A stretch of 64,000 nucleotides of DNA from contig JBHGNT010000008.1 of NCBI GenBank assembly GCA_043228905.1, forward strand, positions 11,470,001 to 11,534,000. Reading direction: 5' to 3'. How positions within the stretch are numbered: the first letter of the stretch is position 1; every line of letters begins with the position of its first letter. Positions 43,490 to 55,964 of this stretch are shown piece after piece. The translations under genes and the position numbers were made by a program. The notes below the pieces were generated by a model that worked only from the letters and a program-made list of their open reading frames with translations, was not told the origin of the DNA and made no database searches. This DNA comes from Azolla caroliniana (lineage: Eukaryota; Polypodiophyta).

Positions 43490-43958
43490 TGAAGTTTAAA
43501 ATCATTGCCGGCCACAACCGGTTGTACGTGTGCAGAATAATAGTCAATCTAATGGAAAGGAAAAACAGAATACAGAAACTGAGAATGACACAGATTTTAA
43601 CGTGGAAACCCGAACTGGGGAAAAACCACGTGGAGTCCACAAACTCCGAAACAGAACACTATGAGAGAAAGGAATACAATCAGAGATCTCAGAGGCAATG
43701 ACCTCGAAATCCTGCTTCGCCAACAAGCGGCTATGGAGCTCACACTCTTCCACTCACACTCGTTCACACTCACAGTTACAATGGCAACAACCTCTTCAAT
43801 AGTAACTTTTCGATACAACACTTATCTAACATGATTGCCCTAAGTACTTGTAACCTTTCGACTATTTACAAGTTTAGCCTTCTGGTTTCAGCCTCGGCCG
43901 AGTTGCTCATCAACGCGGTTCTTCTAAATTCCCATCCGAAGGGATCTGTTTCCTAACA
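43490..43958 (-). mobile_element. N5: solo Ty1/copia LTR inserted in N4
   Basis: 469 bp. On the minus strand it starts TGTTAGGAAACAGATCCC and ends TTTAAACTTCA, flanked by ATGCC at 43485-43489 and 43959-43963. Removing it rejoins the N4 frame, which then aligns with N1. The terminus matches the N3 LTR family. No internal sequence remains, as expected after LTR-LTR recombination. Confidence 0.93.
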
Positions 43959-43963
43959 ATGCC

Positions 43964-44730
43964 GACTCAGTCGCTCATTCGACCCATTTAGCTGAAATGA
44001 GATCGAACTCTCATCAAGAGTACCGAGTTCTTCTTCATCTTCTACCTGGATCGTTTCGGCCTCACTGGCCTCATCCACAGGAATCGGGTCATGTGCTGAC
44101 TGGCCTCATTGCAATGCTACTAAATATCTTAAGGTGCCTTAAATTCGTCTTCCGCCCGAAATATAGCTCATGTGCTGACACCTTATCTCCGATCCGGTTT
44201 TGGATGTAGACATCTGTCCGAACCTCTTTGGCCTAGTAGAACCTAGGCATGCTCTTCTCTTCTAGCATTACCTGTGCTACCTCCACAATTAAGCGGTTCT
44301 TCCTTTCGGCCACACTGTTTTGTTCTAATGTGTATCGATAGCTGAATTCCCTCTGGATTCGGTTCTGCTGCAGATAACTGTTGAATTGGCTGGAAAAGTA
44401 TTCTTTTCCGCCATCCGACCGCAAACACTTGATCTTCCTCTCCGTTTCCCATTCCACAAGACTTTGCAGGTTCCGGAAATAGTCGAAAACTTCGCTTTTC
44501 TTTTCAATTAGGTAGATCCATGTGTGCCGACTGTACTCGTCGGTGAAGGAGATGAAATATCGGCTCACGCCAAGACTAATGTTTTGTGCCGGTCCCCATA
44601 CATCCGAATGTATTAGATCAAGCTTGTTATGGCTCCGGTTTCTTTCAGTGTGGAATGGAAGCTGGTGTTGCTTCTCGAGTTGGCTAGTTTCACAAATTTG
44701 GGCCTTCCGGCCACTGAATTTTGGCAATCC
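43964..44730 (-). pseudogene. N4 integrase
   Basis: Minus strand: FSGRKAQICETSQLEKQHQL (zinc Cys), LIHSDVWGPAQNISLG (first Asp), FTDEYSRHTWIYLIEKKSEV, CLRSDGGKEYFSSQF (second Asp) and AERKNRLIVEVAQVML (Glu). The C-terminal part is shortened by a deletion near 44110-44120 in the linker region. Confidence 0.88.
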
Positions 44731-45240
44731 AAAAACAACAAGTTTCGATTGTAGGTCTTGAAGCCTCTAATAGTTAACATGGCTGATCTGCTTGTGCCAC
44801 AGGTCGATATCCGATTCAACTTTCTGTCTTTTTGCGAACATCATGGTGTCGATGTCGTTGGTGTTGAGGATAAATATCCTCCCGTCCTTGCACCCTTGCA
44901 CAATTATTCGGCCTTCTTCCTCGATGAAGCACCCGAGGTGCGTAAACCGCACGTACCTCCATCCCCTGCTCGACGATCTGCTCGATCGACATCAGGTTCT
45001 TTGTGATTGTCGGAACATGTAGTACGTTTATCAGCTTTCCCTTTTGTCCGACATGGCTTAAAGGGACTTCTCCAACATGCACAATCAAGTGAGGAGTGTC
45101 ATCTCTGATTTCGACAACTCCCGGTTGCTCCGGCTTTTCCAGAAACGAGAACTAGTCTTCGTAGTTCGTCATGTGGTTAGATGCTCCGGAGACAACATAC
45201 CACACTTCAATCCGAAAGTGGTCTTGTTCATCAAGTTCGC
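44731..45240 (-). pseudogene. N4 pre-integrase and protease (catalytic Asp lost)
   Basis: INVLHVPTITKNLMSIEQIV, EQGMEVR, then DLWHKQISHVNY. Upstream, protease reads WYVVSGASNHM near 45180-45205 where N1 has WYVDSGASNHM, so the catalytic Asp is Val. A small insertion frameshift lies near 44945. Confidence 0.85.
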
Positions 45241-46199
45241 CTTGTGTTTCATCACAAAGGCTGACCCTTTTCTGGTCTTTACGGTTCCAGATCCTTCTCA
45301 TCCTTCTACGTAGTGCGAGCTCTGCCGGTTCCCTTGTCTGGCCTTACTAGATCCAGATTTATCTGGATCGACGTGCTTCTTCCAACACTCGCTCTCTCGG
45401 TGGCCCTTCTTGCCACAATACCAGCATTCTGTGTCGGATTTCGATTTCCGATTCTTGACTCCCCCTGCTTGTGGAGGGTCCGGAACTATTGTTGGACTAT
45501 CTCCGTGCCTCCAATTCTGCTCTTGCCGGTCACCACTATTGCATGCCGACCCACCTCGTCCTCCACGCCCACGGGGCTGATTGCCTCCATGTATAGCATC
45601 TCGTTGTGCGATTGAGTCATCCTTGACCCACTCACATGGTTTTCTTTGACCATGAGCATCCATTGCAAGTCAAAGGACGGTGGCTTCTCTCGGGTGCAAA
45701 TTGCCGTCCGGATTGGCCTGTACCGGTTTGTTAGACCACTGAGGCAGATCTGGACCATCTCGTCTTCATTCACCATCACGTTGATGGACCTGAGCGCGTC
45801 GCAAATCTCCTTGATCTTGGTGGTGTAGTCGGTGACCGACATGTCCCGTTGTCGGATACTATTGAGCTCTTCCCGGAGCTGCAACTTCCTAGCCGTGGTA
45901 CTTGTGGCGAAAATCTTCCGGACATTTTCCTAGGCCTGTTTTGGCGTTTTTGCATCCATGATGTAGTCGAGCATCTGGATGTGCACATAGGAGGCGAGAC
46001 AGTACAATACTCAGCTCGCTCCTTGTTCCCATACCGGGAAGTTCTTGTGTGCCAAATCTGGCGTTGCTACATTTCCTCCTTCCACGTGGCTCCAATATCC
46101 ATGCCCCAACAGATACTGGTGCATTTTATACGACCAAGATGCATTATTGCTCTGGTTGAGCTTTTCTGTTGGAAGCGAGCTTGCCATACTTTTGTCCAT
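45241..46199 (-). pseudogene. N4 gag with CCHC knuckle (broken)
   Basis: Starts MDKSMASSLPTEKLNQSNNA at 46199. MQLREELNSIRQRDMSVTDY, EMVQICLSGLTNRYRPIRTA and LQWMLMVKENH follow. The knuckle CWYCGKKGHRESEC lies near 45375-45420. Stops or frame changes occur near 46010 and 45930. Confidence 0.87.
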
Positions 46200-46288
46200 A
46201 TCTTATTTCTTTTCGGTCTGTGCTTTTCTAGAAGTTAGGGTTTGCCTTTGGAAATCGCTTGTCGGCGGCAGAGGTTTTCAACCCTCTC

Positions 46289-46300
46289 ACTCTGATACCA
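46289..46300 (-). other. N4 primer-binding site (tRNA-Met initiator type)
   Basis: Minus strand TGGTATCAGAGT next to the 5' LTR; one base differs from the N1/N3 site. Confidence 0.85.
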
Positions 46301-46753
46301 TGTTAAGAATAACATGCGGAAGCTTGTAGACAAACCGGCTTAGCCGGATTACAACAATAAAATAGAGAATGAAGGTTTAATAGTAGCTTAAGAACACATG
46401 AGAGACGGAGAGAGCAAAAAGCATCAACTACATTCAAAATAATAATACTCTATATTTACAAATGTCCTACATAACACTTTTAATACAAGTCCTTAAAAGG
46501 ACTGACAAAATTACTAACAAGTACTTCAATGCTCATACGAGCAACTGACACCGACTCCCAAATAATACGCCTATGTACTAGGCTAGATTCGTAGGCCTCT
46601 AATGGCCTACCGGTTACAATCCGATCCGTCTATCTAATCCGAGTCTTGGTTCCGGATACCGATCTGGACACTGATCCGGTTCTTCGTTCCGGACACCGAT
46701 CTAGCTCTGGCTTATTCAGCCGATCCAGATCCGTTGAGCTTGTCCACTCACTA
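46301..46753 (-). mobile_element. N4 5' LTR
   Basis: 453 bp. Similar to 40632-41061 but with scattered changes; the outer end reads CACTA instead of CAACA. Confidence 0.9.
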
Positions 46754-46758
46754 GTGGT

Positions 46759-47824
46759 CTATCACAAATCTTCGACACCAAATCTCATCCTTTGACTCAT
46801 CTTTTTCTTCTTCTAAAGAACCCTTGATTGGTATGTTATCCAAAAATGGCATGGTTATCTTAGGAATGCAATCTCTTAATACTTTATTCATCGCATTACC
46901 AAATTTGTTATAGAGCTGGTTGCACCTTGAGGTAAAGTGCGAATTCCTACCAATCCTATTGGGTTCTCATCGTTATGAGGTCTTTACTATCAATTGCTAG
47001 TTAAAACTAATCGTAGACTTAGTAGAGATCACCAATAGAATAAATGGATCTTCTCGTGAATGCTTCTGCGAATTTATCGATATTTGGACCAATTCTAGCA
47101 TTGCGGATCATCACTTTATTCACCGGTTGAAGGTCTTGTATGAACCTTAAGGTCACATTCTTCTTTGGTACTATGAACCACTTATTTGAGTTTAAAGGAG
47201 CCTTCTACGGTTCCAGAATTCCCATCTTGACCTTCTCTTTCAAGAGCTTGATTAATTTTGGAATGTGTGCTCTTGGGACCGGTATCGGCTTTAGGTTCCA
47301 CGATACATGTGGTATTGTGAATATCACCATCGGTTCTATTATCCTCAAATCAGCGCATCCGATTTCTTTTGGATAGAATGCAAATGCTTTCCCATATCTT
47401 TCGAGCATTTCACAAAATGCGATTTCTTCTTCTGAGAAGAGAAATTCATCTTTCCGGACACGAAGCTTCTCTCTTTTCTTTTAAGTGAAGGTATGTCTGA
47501 TTCCTCTCGTATCCCTTAGGCTTGGATCTCGTGCAACCTCCTTCATTCTTTGCTAGCTATCTTTAGGTAGCGAAATAGCAACATGCTTTATTTTTTTGTC
47601 CACCGTTTTGTATTTTGTGTTAACTTCAACCATCTCGGCCATGATACTTCATTTATACTCATCGATGAAAACATACATTTCAATGGAGTTTATTTGAATT
47701 ATTTGATGATCCATGACATTCCTCCATGACATTCTCCATTTTCGCCAATGGTGTCGTTAAATGAGACTTCCTCCATAACCCATTTGATGCTTTTATCGCC
47801 TTCCATTATTTGTTCTTCAGCCAG
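46759..47824 (-). pseudogene. H2 reverse transcriptase N-terminal region
   Basis: Minus strand: YGKAFAFYPKEIGCADLRII, SWNLKPIPVPRAHIPKLIKL and LKEKVKMGILEP, then degraded RT, then an LDDIPIKGS-like catalytic box near 46830-46860 before the N4 joint. Upstream of 47460 only degraded lysine/glutamate-rich sequence remains. Confidence 0.75.
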
Positions 47825-48160
47825 AATGGCCAACCATTTGATATGCCGACAAATGAGGACTCGGCCGTGCAATTCCCGAGGGTGAAGCCGAAGAGATGGT
47901 TTGCCACTAGAGAGAAGGGAAAGAAAAGGATGCCGGAATATGGCACATAAGCAAGAATGTGGGATTGGAGTGAATCCAATGGTGCCATGAACGAACACGA
48001 ACCTCTAGACTTGAGGTAGGAATTGGCCAAGAGGGCCTTGAAAATGGACAACAAGAGGTTGCACCGGTCAACTCGCCAGAAGAACCCCGTAGTTCGATAT
48101 GGGTATAATGAGTACATGGTGCATCATTATGCGTACTTGATCAAAGTGGTGGAGATACGT
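47825..48160 (+). pseudogene. Copia fragment, integrase-RT linker
   Basis: Plus-strand translation shows RVKPKRWFATREKGKKRMPE, a stop, then STRQKNPVVRYGYNEYMVHH and YAY, the same region as N4 43180-43480 and N1 10380-10640 but in the opposite orientation. It is cut on the right by a family B LTR at 48161. Confidence 0.8.
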
Positions 48161-48519
48161 TGTCGTGTGGTTTTTCACACACGATATGAAAAACTATGTA
48201 AACAAATAATGAAATAATTATTTTAGATTAGATTAGTAGCTTGTTATAGAAAGATAGATGTACTCAAGAGCTTTAAAACGCATTTCACTACATAGAAAAT
48301 GGAAGTTATGAGAACATAAAGTTTGAGAAGATAGGGAAAATAGAACTATGATTTATCTCACATAGATAGGAAACATAAGGCCTTGGTTATATAAGCAGGG
48401 TTTAGGGTTCTCATTGAGATCCCTCATTTTTCATTTGTGCTAAGATAACAATGCCGTTAAGCAAATCGGAACTAGCTGGTAAGCAAACCAGAACCGGTTG
48501 TTAAGCAATCCGGAACTAG
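48161..48519 (+). mobile_element. Family B LTR a, left part only
   Basis: Starts TGTCGTGTGGTTTTTCACAC and is cut at 48519 in its CCGGTAAGCAA repeats by the next LTR start. Confidence 0.85.
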
Positions 48520-49745
48520 TGTCGTGTGAATCTTCACACACTATGTGAAAACTATGTAAAAAAATAATGAAATAATTCTTTAGATTAGATTAGTAGCTTG
48601 TTATAGAAAGATGGATGTACTTGACAAAAGCTTTAAAACACATTTCACTACATACAAAATGGAAGTTATGAGAACATGAAGTTTGAGAAGATAAGGAAAA
48701 TAGAACTATGATTTATCCCACATAGATAGGAAACTTAAGGCCTTGGCTATATAAGCAGGGTTTAGGGTTCACATTGAGATCCCTAATTTTTCATTTGTGC
48801 TAAGAGCACTTTGGCCACTTTGTCTAGATGGATAAATGCGGCCAAGTTACCAAAAAACCAAACTTGATGAATGGATGGATGAACTGGCCGGAAAGCAAAC
48901 CGGAACCAGCCGGAAAGCAATCTAGAACCCACTGGTAAGCAAACCGGAATCAGTCGGAAAGCAAACCGGAATTGGCCGGAAAGCAAACCGAAATCGGCCG
49001 GTAATCAAATCGGAACCGGCTAAAGCGGCAATCGGATGGAGTCGAAAACCGGCCAACACTATCAACCGGAAATCGGCGACCGGACGGAATCGGCGATCGG
49101 ACGAGGCTGGACGCGGATCAGACGGATTGGATGGGCGGCGATTGAGATGGACGGATGATAGGATCATGTGGCAAATTAAAGTAAAGTAAAGGAAACTAAA
49201 GTAAAGGCCATGACTAAAAGAAAAAGCCATGCAACTAAAAGTAGAGGCCATGAAACTAAAAGTGGACATGCAAAGTAACATGGAAGGCTATGATCAATGG
49301 AGAACTCCATATATATTCCATTTTTTTTCCCTACACTTATCTTCTCTCCATTAATTTTCTTTTCATTCTCAGCTCCCTTATCTTATTAGAGCCATATCCC
49401 TCATAAACCCTAATTTCCTTACGGAAGCCATAAACCCTAAATTTCCTTATGGAAGCCATAACCCCTAAATTTCCTTACAGAAGCCATAAACCCTAATTTT
49501 CCCTATGAAAGCCATATCTCTCAAAACCCCTAATTTTTCTTTTCTATTAATCTTAGTAAACCTAAACTTCTGAATCCCAATCTTGGGACATTTTGTAATT
49601 TCATTTCCTTTGTTAATGGAAATTATTAAATTTCTTATTTCTCTTAATTGTTAAACGTATATAAACACACGAATATGATATCCTCTGGTCGGAGGCCCTG
49701 GGGTCCTGCCTCAAGTTCACGTATCCTCGTCGTATTTTTGCGACA
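48520..49745 (+). mobile_element. Family B LTR b
   Basis: 1226 bp, TGTCGTGTGAATC to TTGCGACA. TATATAAG at 48748-48755. Then AAGCAAACCGGAAC-type repeats (48880-49020) and GGAAGCCATAAACCC repeats with telo-box words (49390-49540). TTTGGTGAACCCGACGTG follows at 49748 as primer-binding region, the same as in N2. Confidence 0.88.
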
Positions 49746-51619
49746 TCTTTGGTGAACCCGACGTGAAACGAGGCGGCAGGAGGATATGTCATGGAGGCAT
49801 ATACATACAAAGAGTCGAAGAGATGCAAACTATACGAGTTCAACCAATGGGTACCATCATTAAAGACCCACGAAAGTGCCATGCATGCTTTTGTTTAGTT
49901 TGAGTGTCGCTTTGCACAACTCTCGGAGCGGGATCAAAGATTGGTGGGGGTGGAAAAAGTCTTAATGTTTGTGAAGTCAATCGATCAGAAGGAAAGGAAT
50001 GCCATTGGAATACGACTTGAGGATGACGATGGTGGAAATGGCCTCACCAAGGATTGGACGAAAGTGGAAAGAGTATGTCAACTACATGATAAAAGGAAGA
50101 CAAGATTCTCATCGATAACAACACAACCCATGACGAATGGTGAAAGGAGGACAAGAAGCAACATCAAACTACCACCTAAAGAAGAGAGCTTGAAGAGGGA
50201 AGGTTCGATGTTACTGGACATAGAGGCCTTCATAAACGAAGCATATGAAAATTTAAAGGTGCAAGTCGAGGCCAAAGAGAATCTTATAATGGAACCAAAA
50301 CTGATTAAAATGGTTATCAAGGAAGAAGAGACCACCCAACAAAGGTGGAGTAATGATACGGTCAATACGAAGGCCCAAGTTCAGTACGACAGCACCACGG
50401 AAGGTGTGGAAGAAGACACCTTCTCATCTTGCAAAGAAACAATGGAGAAGAATGAAACAAATGAATCGAGGGTGGCGAATGCCAGTTCAAGTGAAGGCAA
50501 ATATTTCGGAACACACATCGTGTCTGAAACATCAAGTGATGAAGGTGCAAGCATGAGCAAAGCTTGCATGATCAAGGAAGATAAAAAGTGTGAGGTCAAC
50601 ATGATTGAGGAGGTAGCCACGAGAAACGACATCGAGTCAGAGGTGGCTAAGGACCAGTCAATGGCGGATGGCCGTGTCAAGACTTTCTCCACACTTGTTC
50701 TAGAGACTTGGGCAGATGCGTCGGAAAGCAAACGTGAGACCCAAGAGACGTAAGGTGGCAGTGAGGAAGTGAAGGCCGAGGCTAACACATGCAAAGATGA
50801 GGGAGAAATAGTCGAGGCTTGCTCGATCAAGAGGATTAATGGGTACGAGGCCCATGAGTCTAAAGAGATTTCCATGAACAATGATGTCTAGCCGAAGAGG
50901 GTAGATGACGATGATGAAAAGCCTCTCCCCACAAAGGATCTTGAGACTTGGGCATTAACCGATGTAAGACCCAAGAGACGGAAGGTGGCGGTGAGGAAAC
51001 AAAGATCAACGCCAATGCAAACAACCATAAGGTGGAAGCGGCTAAGGTGTAGCATGACAAAGACAAACTATGAAAACATATGGATCCCTCCACACTCGTT
51101 CGAGAGACTTGGCCATTAACCGATGCAAGACCCAAGAGAAGGATGGTGGTGGCGAGGAAGCAAGGGTTGAAGCTAGTGCGTGCAACAAGGAAGTCATGGT
51201 CAACCCCAAAGTATATCATGAGAGTAGAAAAAGTGAGAAGCATGAAATGTGTTCACTTAAGGACCTCGAGATGAGCATGCAGTTGAAGAATGAACGACTA
51301 AGAGTACCCAACAATAGTATTTCGATAAGGCCTTTGAAAGGCATGCATGGAACAAGAAAGGATGATAAAAGAAAGTTAGATGACCGAGGAGATGGCCGAG
51401 ACGAAGGTGGCACGTGCACGAGGCATAAAGCATTATGCTCAAGAAGAGCAAAGAGAGCCATGACAACCGGTCATGGAAATGCAAAAAGTGAACGAAGAAT
51501 ATGGTGGATCGGATGGCAATGGCAGTTCGGGTACATCGATGAAAAAGTAAAGTAATCAAAAGTGGAGCCTCACCAAAATTGGCACATACTAGTGGATGTG
51601 CAGGTTTGGTGGGGGCGAA
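49746..51619 (+). pseudogene. Family B internal region 1 (gag-only, broken)
   Basis: The ATG at 49791 gives MEAYTYKESKRCKLYEFNQW, a TAG at 49896, and LSERDQRLVGVEKVLMFVKS. The frame then stays open to 50753, with VERVCQLHDKRK, SMSKACMIKEDK and TLVLETWADASE. Broken frames continue with ETWALTDVRPKRRKV and end at RRIWWIGWQWQFG near 51505-51545. It lacks the first ~110 residues present in N2 Gag. No pol motif is seen. GGTGGGGGCGAA before 51620 is the polypurine tract. Confidence 0.75.
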
Positions 51620-51957
51620 TGTCGTGTGAATCTTCACACACTATGTAAAAATAAATAAATAAAATAAAGAAATAATTATTTTAGATTAGATTAGTAGCTT
51701 GTTATAGAAATATGGATGTACTCAAGAGCTTCAAAATGCATTTTACTACATACAAAATAGACAACTACATATCAAGTTAGGTGGACATGAAGCTTGAGAA
51801 GATAAGGAAAATAGAATTTTGAAGTATCCCACATAGATTGGAAACTTAAGGCCCTGGCTATATAAGCACATTGAGATCCCTCATTTTTCATTTGTGCTAA
51901 GAGCACTTTGGCCACTTTGTCTAGATGGATGAATGTGGCCAAGTTCCCAAAACCGAC

Positions 51958-52390
51958 TAGCAATAAAATGGAACTGGCTGGTAATGGAACCGGAACCGAC
52001 CAGTAATGGAATTGGAACTAGTCGGTAATGGAATTGGAACTTGCCGGTAATCAAAATGGATGCGGCCAGTAAGCAAACCGGAACCTATCGGTAAGCGATG
52101 TTGAACCGGCTGGTAATCAAACCGGAACTAGCCGGTAAGCAAACTGGAACTGGTCGGTAAGCAAACCATGAAGCAAACTAGAACCGACTGGTAAGCAAAC
52201 CGGAATAGGCTGGAAAGCAAACCGGAATTGGCCAGTAAACAATCCGGATTTGGCCAGTAAGCAAACTAGAACCGGTCAGAAAGCAAAAAGGAACCAACCG
52301 GTAATCAATTCGGAACCAGCCGGTAAGCAATCCGGAACCGGCTGGTTAGTAAACCGGAACCGGTCGGTTAGCAATCCGGAACCAACGAAA
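51958..52390. repeat. CCGGTAAGCAAACCGGAAC-type tandem repeat in LTR c
   Basis: About twenty degenerate units of roughly 20 bp just after the TATA-like region. Copy number differs between LTRs (48880-49020, 55735-55964, 62950-63150). Confidence 0.88.
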
Positions 52391-52729
52391 TCGGCAATCG
52401 GATGGTGTCGGAAACCGGGCAAATTTGACAATCGGCGACGATCGAGACGGACAGATGATAAGATCATGTGGCTAATTAAAGTAAAGTGAACTAAAGTAAA
52501 GGTCATGTGGACGGTCGCATGCAACTAAAAGAAAAAGCGATGCAACGAAAAATGGATGCAACTAAAAGTAGAGGTCATGCAATTAAAAGTGGACATGCAA
52601 AGTAACATGGAAGGCTATGATCAACGCAGAACTCCATATAGTATTCCATTTTTTTTCCTACACTCATCCTCTCTCCATTATTTTTCTTTTCCTTCTCAGC
52701 TCCCTTATCTTAGGGAAGCAAAAAAACCT

Positions 52730-53200
52730 AAATTTCCCAACGGAAGCGATATCTCTCATAAACTCTAATTTCCTTACGGAAGCCAAAAACCCTAATTTTC
52801 CATACGGAAGCTATTGAACTCATAAACCGTATTCTCTTATCACTAATTTTTAATCGAATACATATCTCCATTAGCTAAACTTTTTGTAATCTCCATAACA
52901 CTCAAAAACCCTAATTTTCCCTACGGAAGCCATCACACTAAAAAAACCCTAATTTCCCTACGGAAGCCATAAGACTCAAAAACCATAATTTTCCCTACGG
53001 AAGCCATAAGATTCAAAAACCCTAATTTCCCTACGGATGCCATAAGACTCAAAAACCCTAATTATCCGTATGGAAGCCGTAAGACTCAAGCAACCCTAAT
53101 TTCCCTACGGAAGCCATAAGACTCAAAAACCCTAATTTCCCTACGGAAGCCATAAAACTCAAAAACCCTAATTTTTCCTACGGAAGCCATATCTTTCAAA
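52730..53200. repeat. Telo-box tandem repeat in LTR c
   Basis: Units join CTACGGAAGCCATAAGACTC with AAAAACCCTAATTT; the AAACCCTAA word occurs at least seven times. The same repeat is in LTR b, in 60950-61190 and, shorter, in 63610-63740. Confidence 0.9.
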
Positions 53201-53419
53201 ACCCCTACTTTTTCTTTTCTATTAATCTCAGTAAACCTAAAACTTCTGAATCCCAATCTTGGGACATATTGTAATTTCTTTTCCTTTGTTAATGAAAATC
53301 ATTAAAATTTTTATTTTCGTTAATTGTTTAAAATATAAAAGCATGAATGTGATATCCTCTCGTTGGAGGCCCCAGGGTCCTGCCTCAAGTTCACCTATCC
53401 TAGTCGTATTTTTGCGACA

Positions 53420-55409
53420 TCTTTGGTGAACCCGACGTGAAATGAGGCGGCAGGGGGATATCTCATGGAGGCATATAGATACAAAGAGTCGAAGAGATGC
53501 AAACTATACGAGTTCGACCAATGGGTATCATCATTAAAGACCCACGAAAGTGCCATGCATGCTTTCGTTGAGTTTGAGTGTCGCTTTGCACAACTCTCGG
53601 AGCGGGATCAAAGATTGTTGGGGGTGGATAAAGTCCTAATGTTTGTGAAGTTAATCGATCGGAAGGAAAGGAAGGCCATTGGAATCTGACTTGAGGATGA
53701 CAATGGTGCAAATGGCCTCGCCGAGGATTGGATGAAAGGAGAAAGAGAATGTCGACTACACGATAAGAGGAAGACAAGATTCTTATCGGCAAGAACACAA
53801 CCCATGACAAATGGTGAAAGGAGGGAAGGGAACTACAAACTACCACCTAAAGAAGAGAGCTTGAAGAGGGAAGGTTTGATGGTACTCGACATAGAGACCT
53901 TCATAAACGAGGCATATGAGAATTTAAAGGTGCAAGTGAAGGCCAAAGAAAATCTTATAATGGAACCAAAACAGATTAAAAGGGTTATCAAGGAAGACGA
54001 GACCTCCCAACAAAGGTGGCGTCATGATATGTCCAATATGAAGGCCCAAGTTCGGTACGACAGCACCACAGGAGAACATGTGGAACAAGGCGCCTTCTTC
54101 TCTTGCAAAGAAACAATGACGAAGAATGAAATCAATGAATCGAGGGTAGCAAATGTCACTTCAAGCGAGGAAAAATGTTTGGAAACACGCATCGTGTCTG
54201 AAATATGAAGTGATGAAGGTGTAAGTATGAGCAAAGCTTGCATGATCAAGGGAAATAAAAACTGTGAGATCAACATGATTGAGGAGGTAGCCACGAGAAA
54301 TGACATCGAGTCAGAGGTGGCTATGGACGAGTCAATAGCGGATGGCTGTGTCGAGACTTTCTCCACACTTGTTCCAGAGACTAGGGCAGATGCGTCAGAA
54401 AGCAAAAGTGAGACCCAAGAGACGGAAGGTGGCGGTGAGGAAGTGAAGGCAGAGGCTAACACATGCGAAGAAGAAGGAGACGTCAAGATGAAGAGGGTAG
54501 ACGATGATCATGAAGAGACTTTCCCCACACTCGTTGTTGAGACTTGGGCATTAACCGATGTAAGACCCAAGAGATGGAAGGTAGCGGCGAAGAAACAAAG
54601 GTCAAAACCAATGCAGACAACGATAAGGTGCACGCGGCTAAGGGTAGTACGACAAAGTCAATGCCAAACTACAAAATTCCTCCACACTCGTTCGAGAGAC
54701 TTGGGCATTAACCGATGTAAGACCCAAGCGAAGCACGGTGGCGGCGAGGAAGCAAGGGTTAAAGCTAATGTGTGCAACAAGCACGTAAAGCAAAGCAAAA
54801 TGACGAAAATCCATGCGTGCGACAAAGAGGTCAAGCAAAGCACGAAGACAAAAGCTAATGTGTGCGACAAAGAGACCAAACAAACCTCAAAAAGCAAAGA
54901 TATGGGCCAAGTGGGCCAAACGGATATGAAAGATGTGATCACAAAATCTAAAAAGGATAATACTAGCGTAGAAGTCATGGTCAAGTCCAACACGAGAGTA
55001 TACCAGGAAATGAGTGCAAAAAGTGAGAAGCATGAAATGTGTTCACTTAAGGACCTTGAGATGAGCATGTAGTTGAAGAATGAACCACTAAGAGTACTCA
55101 ACAATAATATTTCGACAAGGCCTTCGAAAGGCATGCATGGAACAAGAAAGAATGATAAAAGAAAATTAGATGACCAAGGAGATGGCTGAGATGAAGGTAG
55201 CACATGCATAAGGAGTGAAGCATTATGCTCTAGAGGAGCAAAGAGAGCCATGACAATTGGTCATGGAAATGCAAAGAGTGGACGAAGAATATGGTGGATC
55301 GGATGGCAATGGTGATTCGGGTACATTGATGAATAAGGAAAGTTATCAAAAGTGGAGCCTCACCAAAATTGGCACATACCGGTGGATGTGCAGGTTTGGT
55401 GGGGGTGAA
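53420..55409 (+). pseudogene. Family B internal region 2 (gag-only, broken)
   Basis: ATG at 53465: MEAYRYKESKRCKLYEFDQW, FVEFECRFAQLSERDQRLLG and LMFVKLIDRKERKAIGI, then TGA near 53687. Further frames at 53732-54208 and 54227-55072 contain SMSKACMIKGNK, TLVPETRADASE, TLVVETWALTDVRPKRWKV and Lys-rich CDKEVKQSTKTKANVCDKET repeats. A degraded Trp-rich end lies near 55290. Several stops; no pol. Confidence 0.75.
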
Positions 55410-55964
55410 TGTCGTGTGAATATTCACACACTATATAAAAACTATGTAAAAATATAGTGAAATAATTATTTTAGATTAGATTAGTAGCTTGTTATAGAAA
55501 GATGGATGTACTCAAGAGCTTTAAAACACATTTCACTACATACAAAATGGAAGTTATGAGAAATGAAGTTTGAGAAGATAGGGAAAATAGAACTATGATT
55601 TATCCCACATAGATAGGAAACTTAAGGCCCTAGCTATATAAGCACATTGAGATCCGTCATTTTTTATTTGCGCTAAGAGCACTTTGTCCACTTATTCTAG
55701 ATGGATGAATGTGGCCAAGTTACGAAAAAACCAAACTGGAACCGGTCGGAAAGCAAATCGGAACTGGTCAAAAAGCAAATCATAATCGGTTGGTAAGCAA
55801 TCTGGAATTGGCCAGTAAGCAAACTGTAACCGGTTGGAGAGCAAACCGGAACCTGCCAGAAAGCAAACTGGAACTGGCCGGAAAGCAAAAGGGAATCGGT
55901 CGGAAAGCAAACTGTAACCGGTTGGAAAGCAAACCGGAACCGGTTGGAAAGCAAACCGGAATAT
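55410..55964 (+). mobile_element. Family B LTR d, 3' part lost
   Basis: Starts TGTCGTGTGAATATTCACAC and stops in the GCAAACCGGAA repeats, where gypsy sequence begins. Confidence 0.85.

Larger units (their letters stand above)
40632..46753 (-). mobile_element. N4: Ty1/copia element on the minus strand, inserted in H2
   Basis: Flanked by GTGGT at 40627-40631 and 46754-46758. All copia domains are present in order on the minus strand with LTRs, primer site and polypurine tract, but with many stops and a lost protease Asp. It is a close relative of N1 (same gag start, polypurine tract and pol C-terminal extension). A solo LTR (N5) sits in its integrase-RT linker. Confidence 0.93.
38990..47824 (-). 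mobile_element. H2: decayed Ty3/gypsy element on the minus strand, split by N4
   Basis: Pol fragments run RT to integrase from high to low coordinates, interrupted at 40632-46753 by N4. No LTRs, gag or protease were recognised. The pol lineage matches the fragment at 55965-57480 (shared PRAHIPK, FLDDIP and QSEVRRFLG-type motifs). Both borders are estimates. Confidence 0.75.
51620..53419 (+). mobile_element. Family B LTR c
   Basis: 1800 bp, longer than LTR b because of expanded repeats: AAGCAAACCGGAAC-type units at 51958-52390, and about ten 33-36-bp CCCTACGGAAGCCATAAGAC units at 52730-53200. Ends TTTGCGACA. Confidence 0.88.

Noticed and set aside
48880-49020. CRISPR-like array
   Set aside because: Repeats are degenerate, directly adjacent without unique spacers, and in a plant LTR.
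52730-53200. Subtelomeric satellite
   Set aside because: Boundaries coincide with LTRs of a retroelement and the unit includes non-telomeric CTACGGAAGCC.
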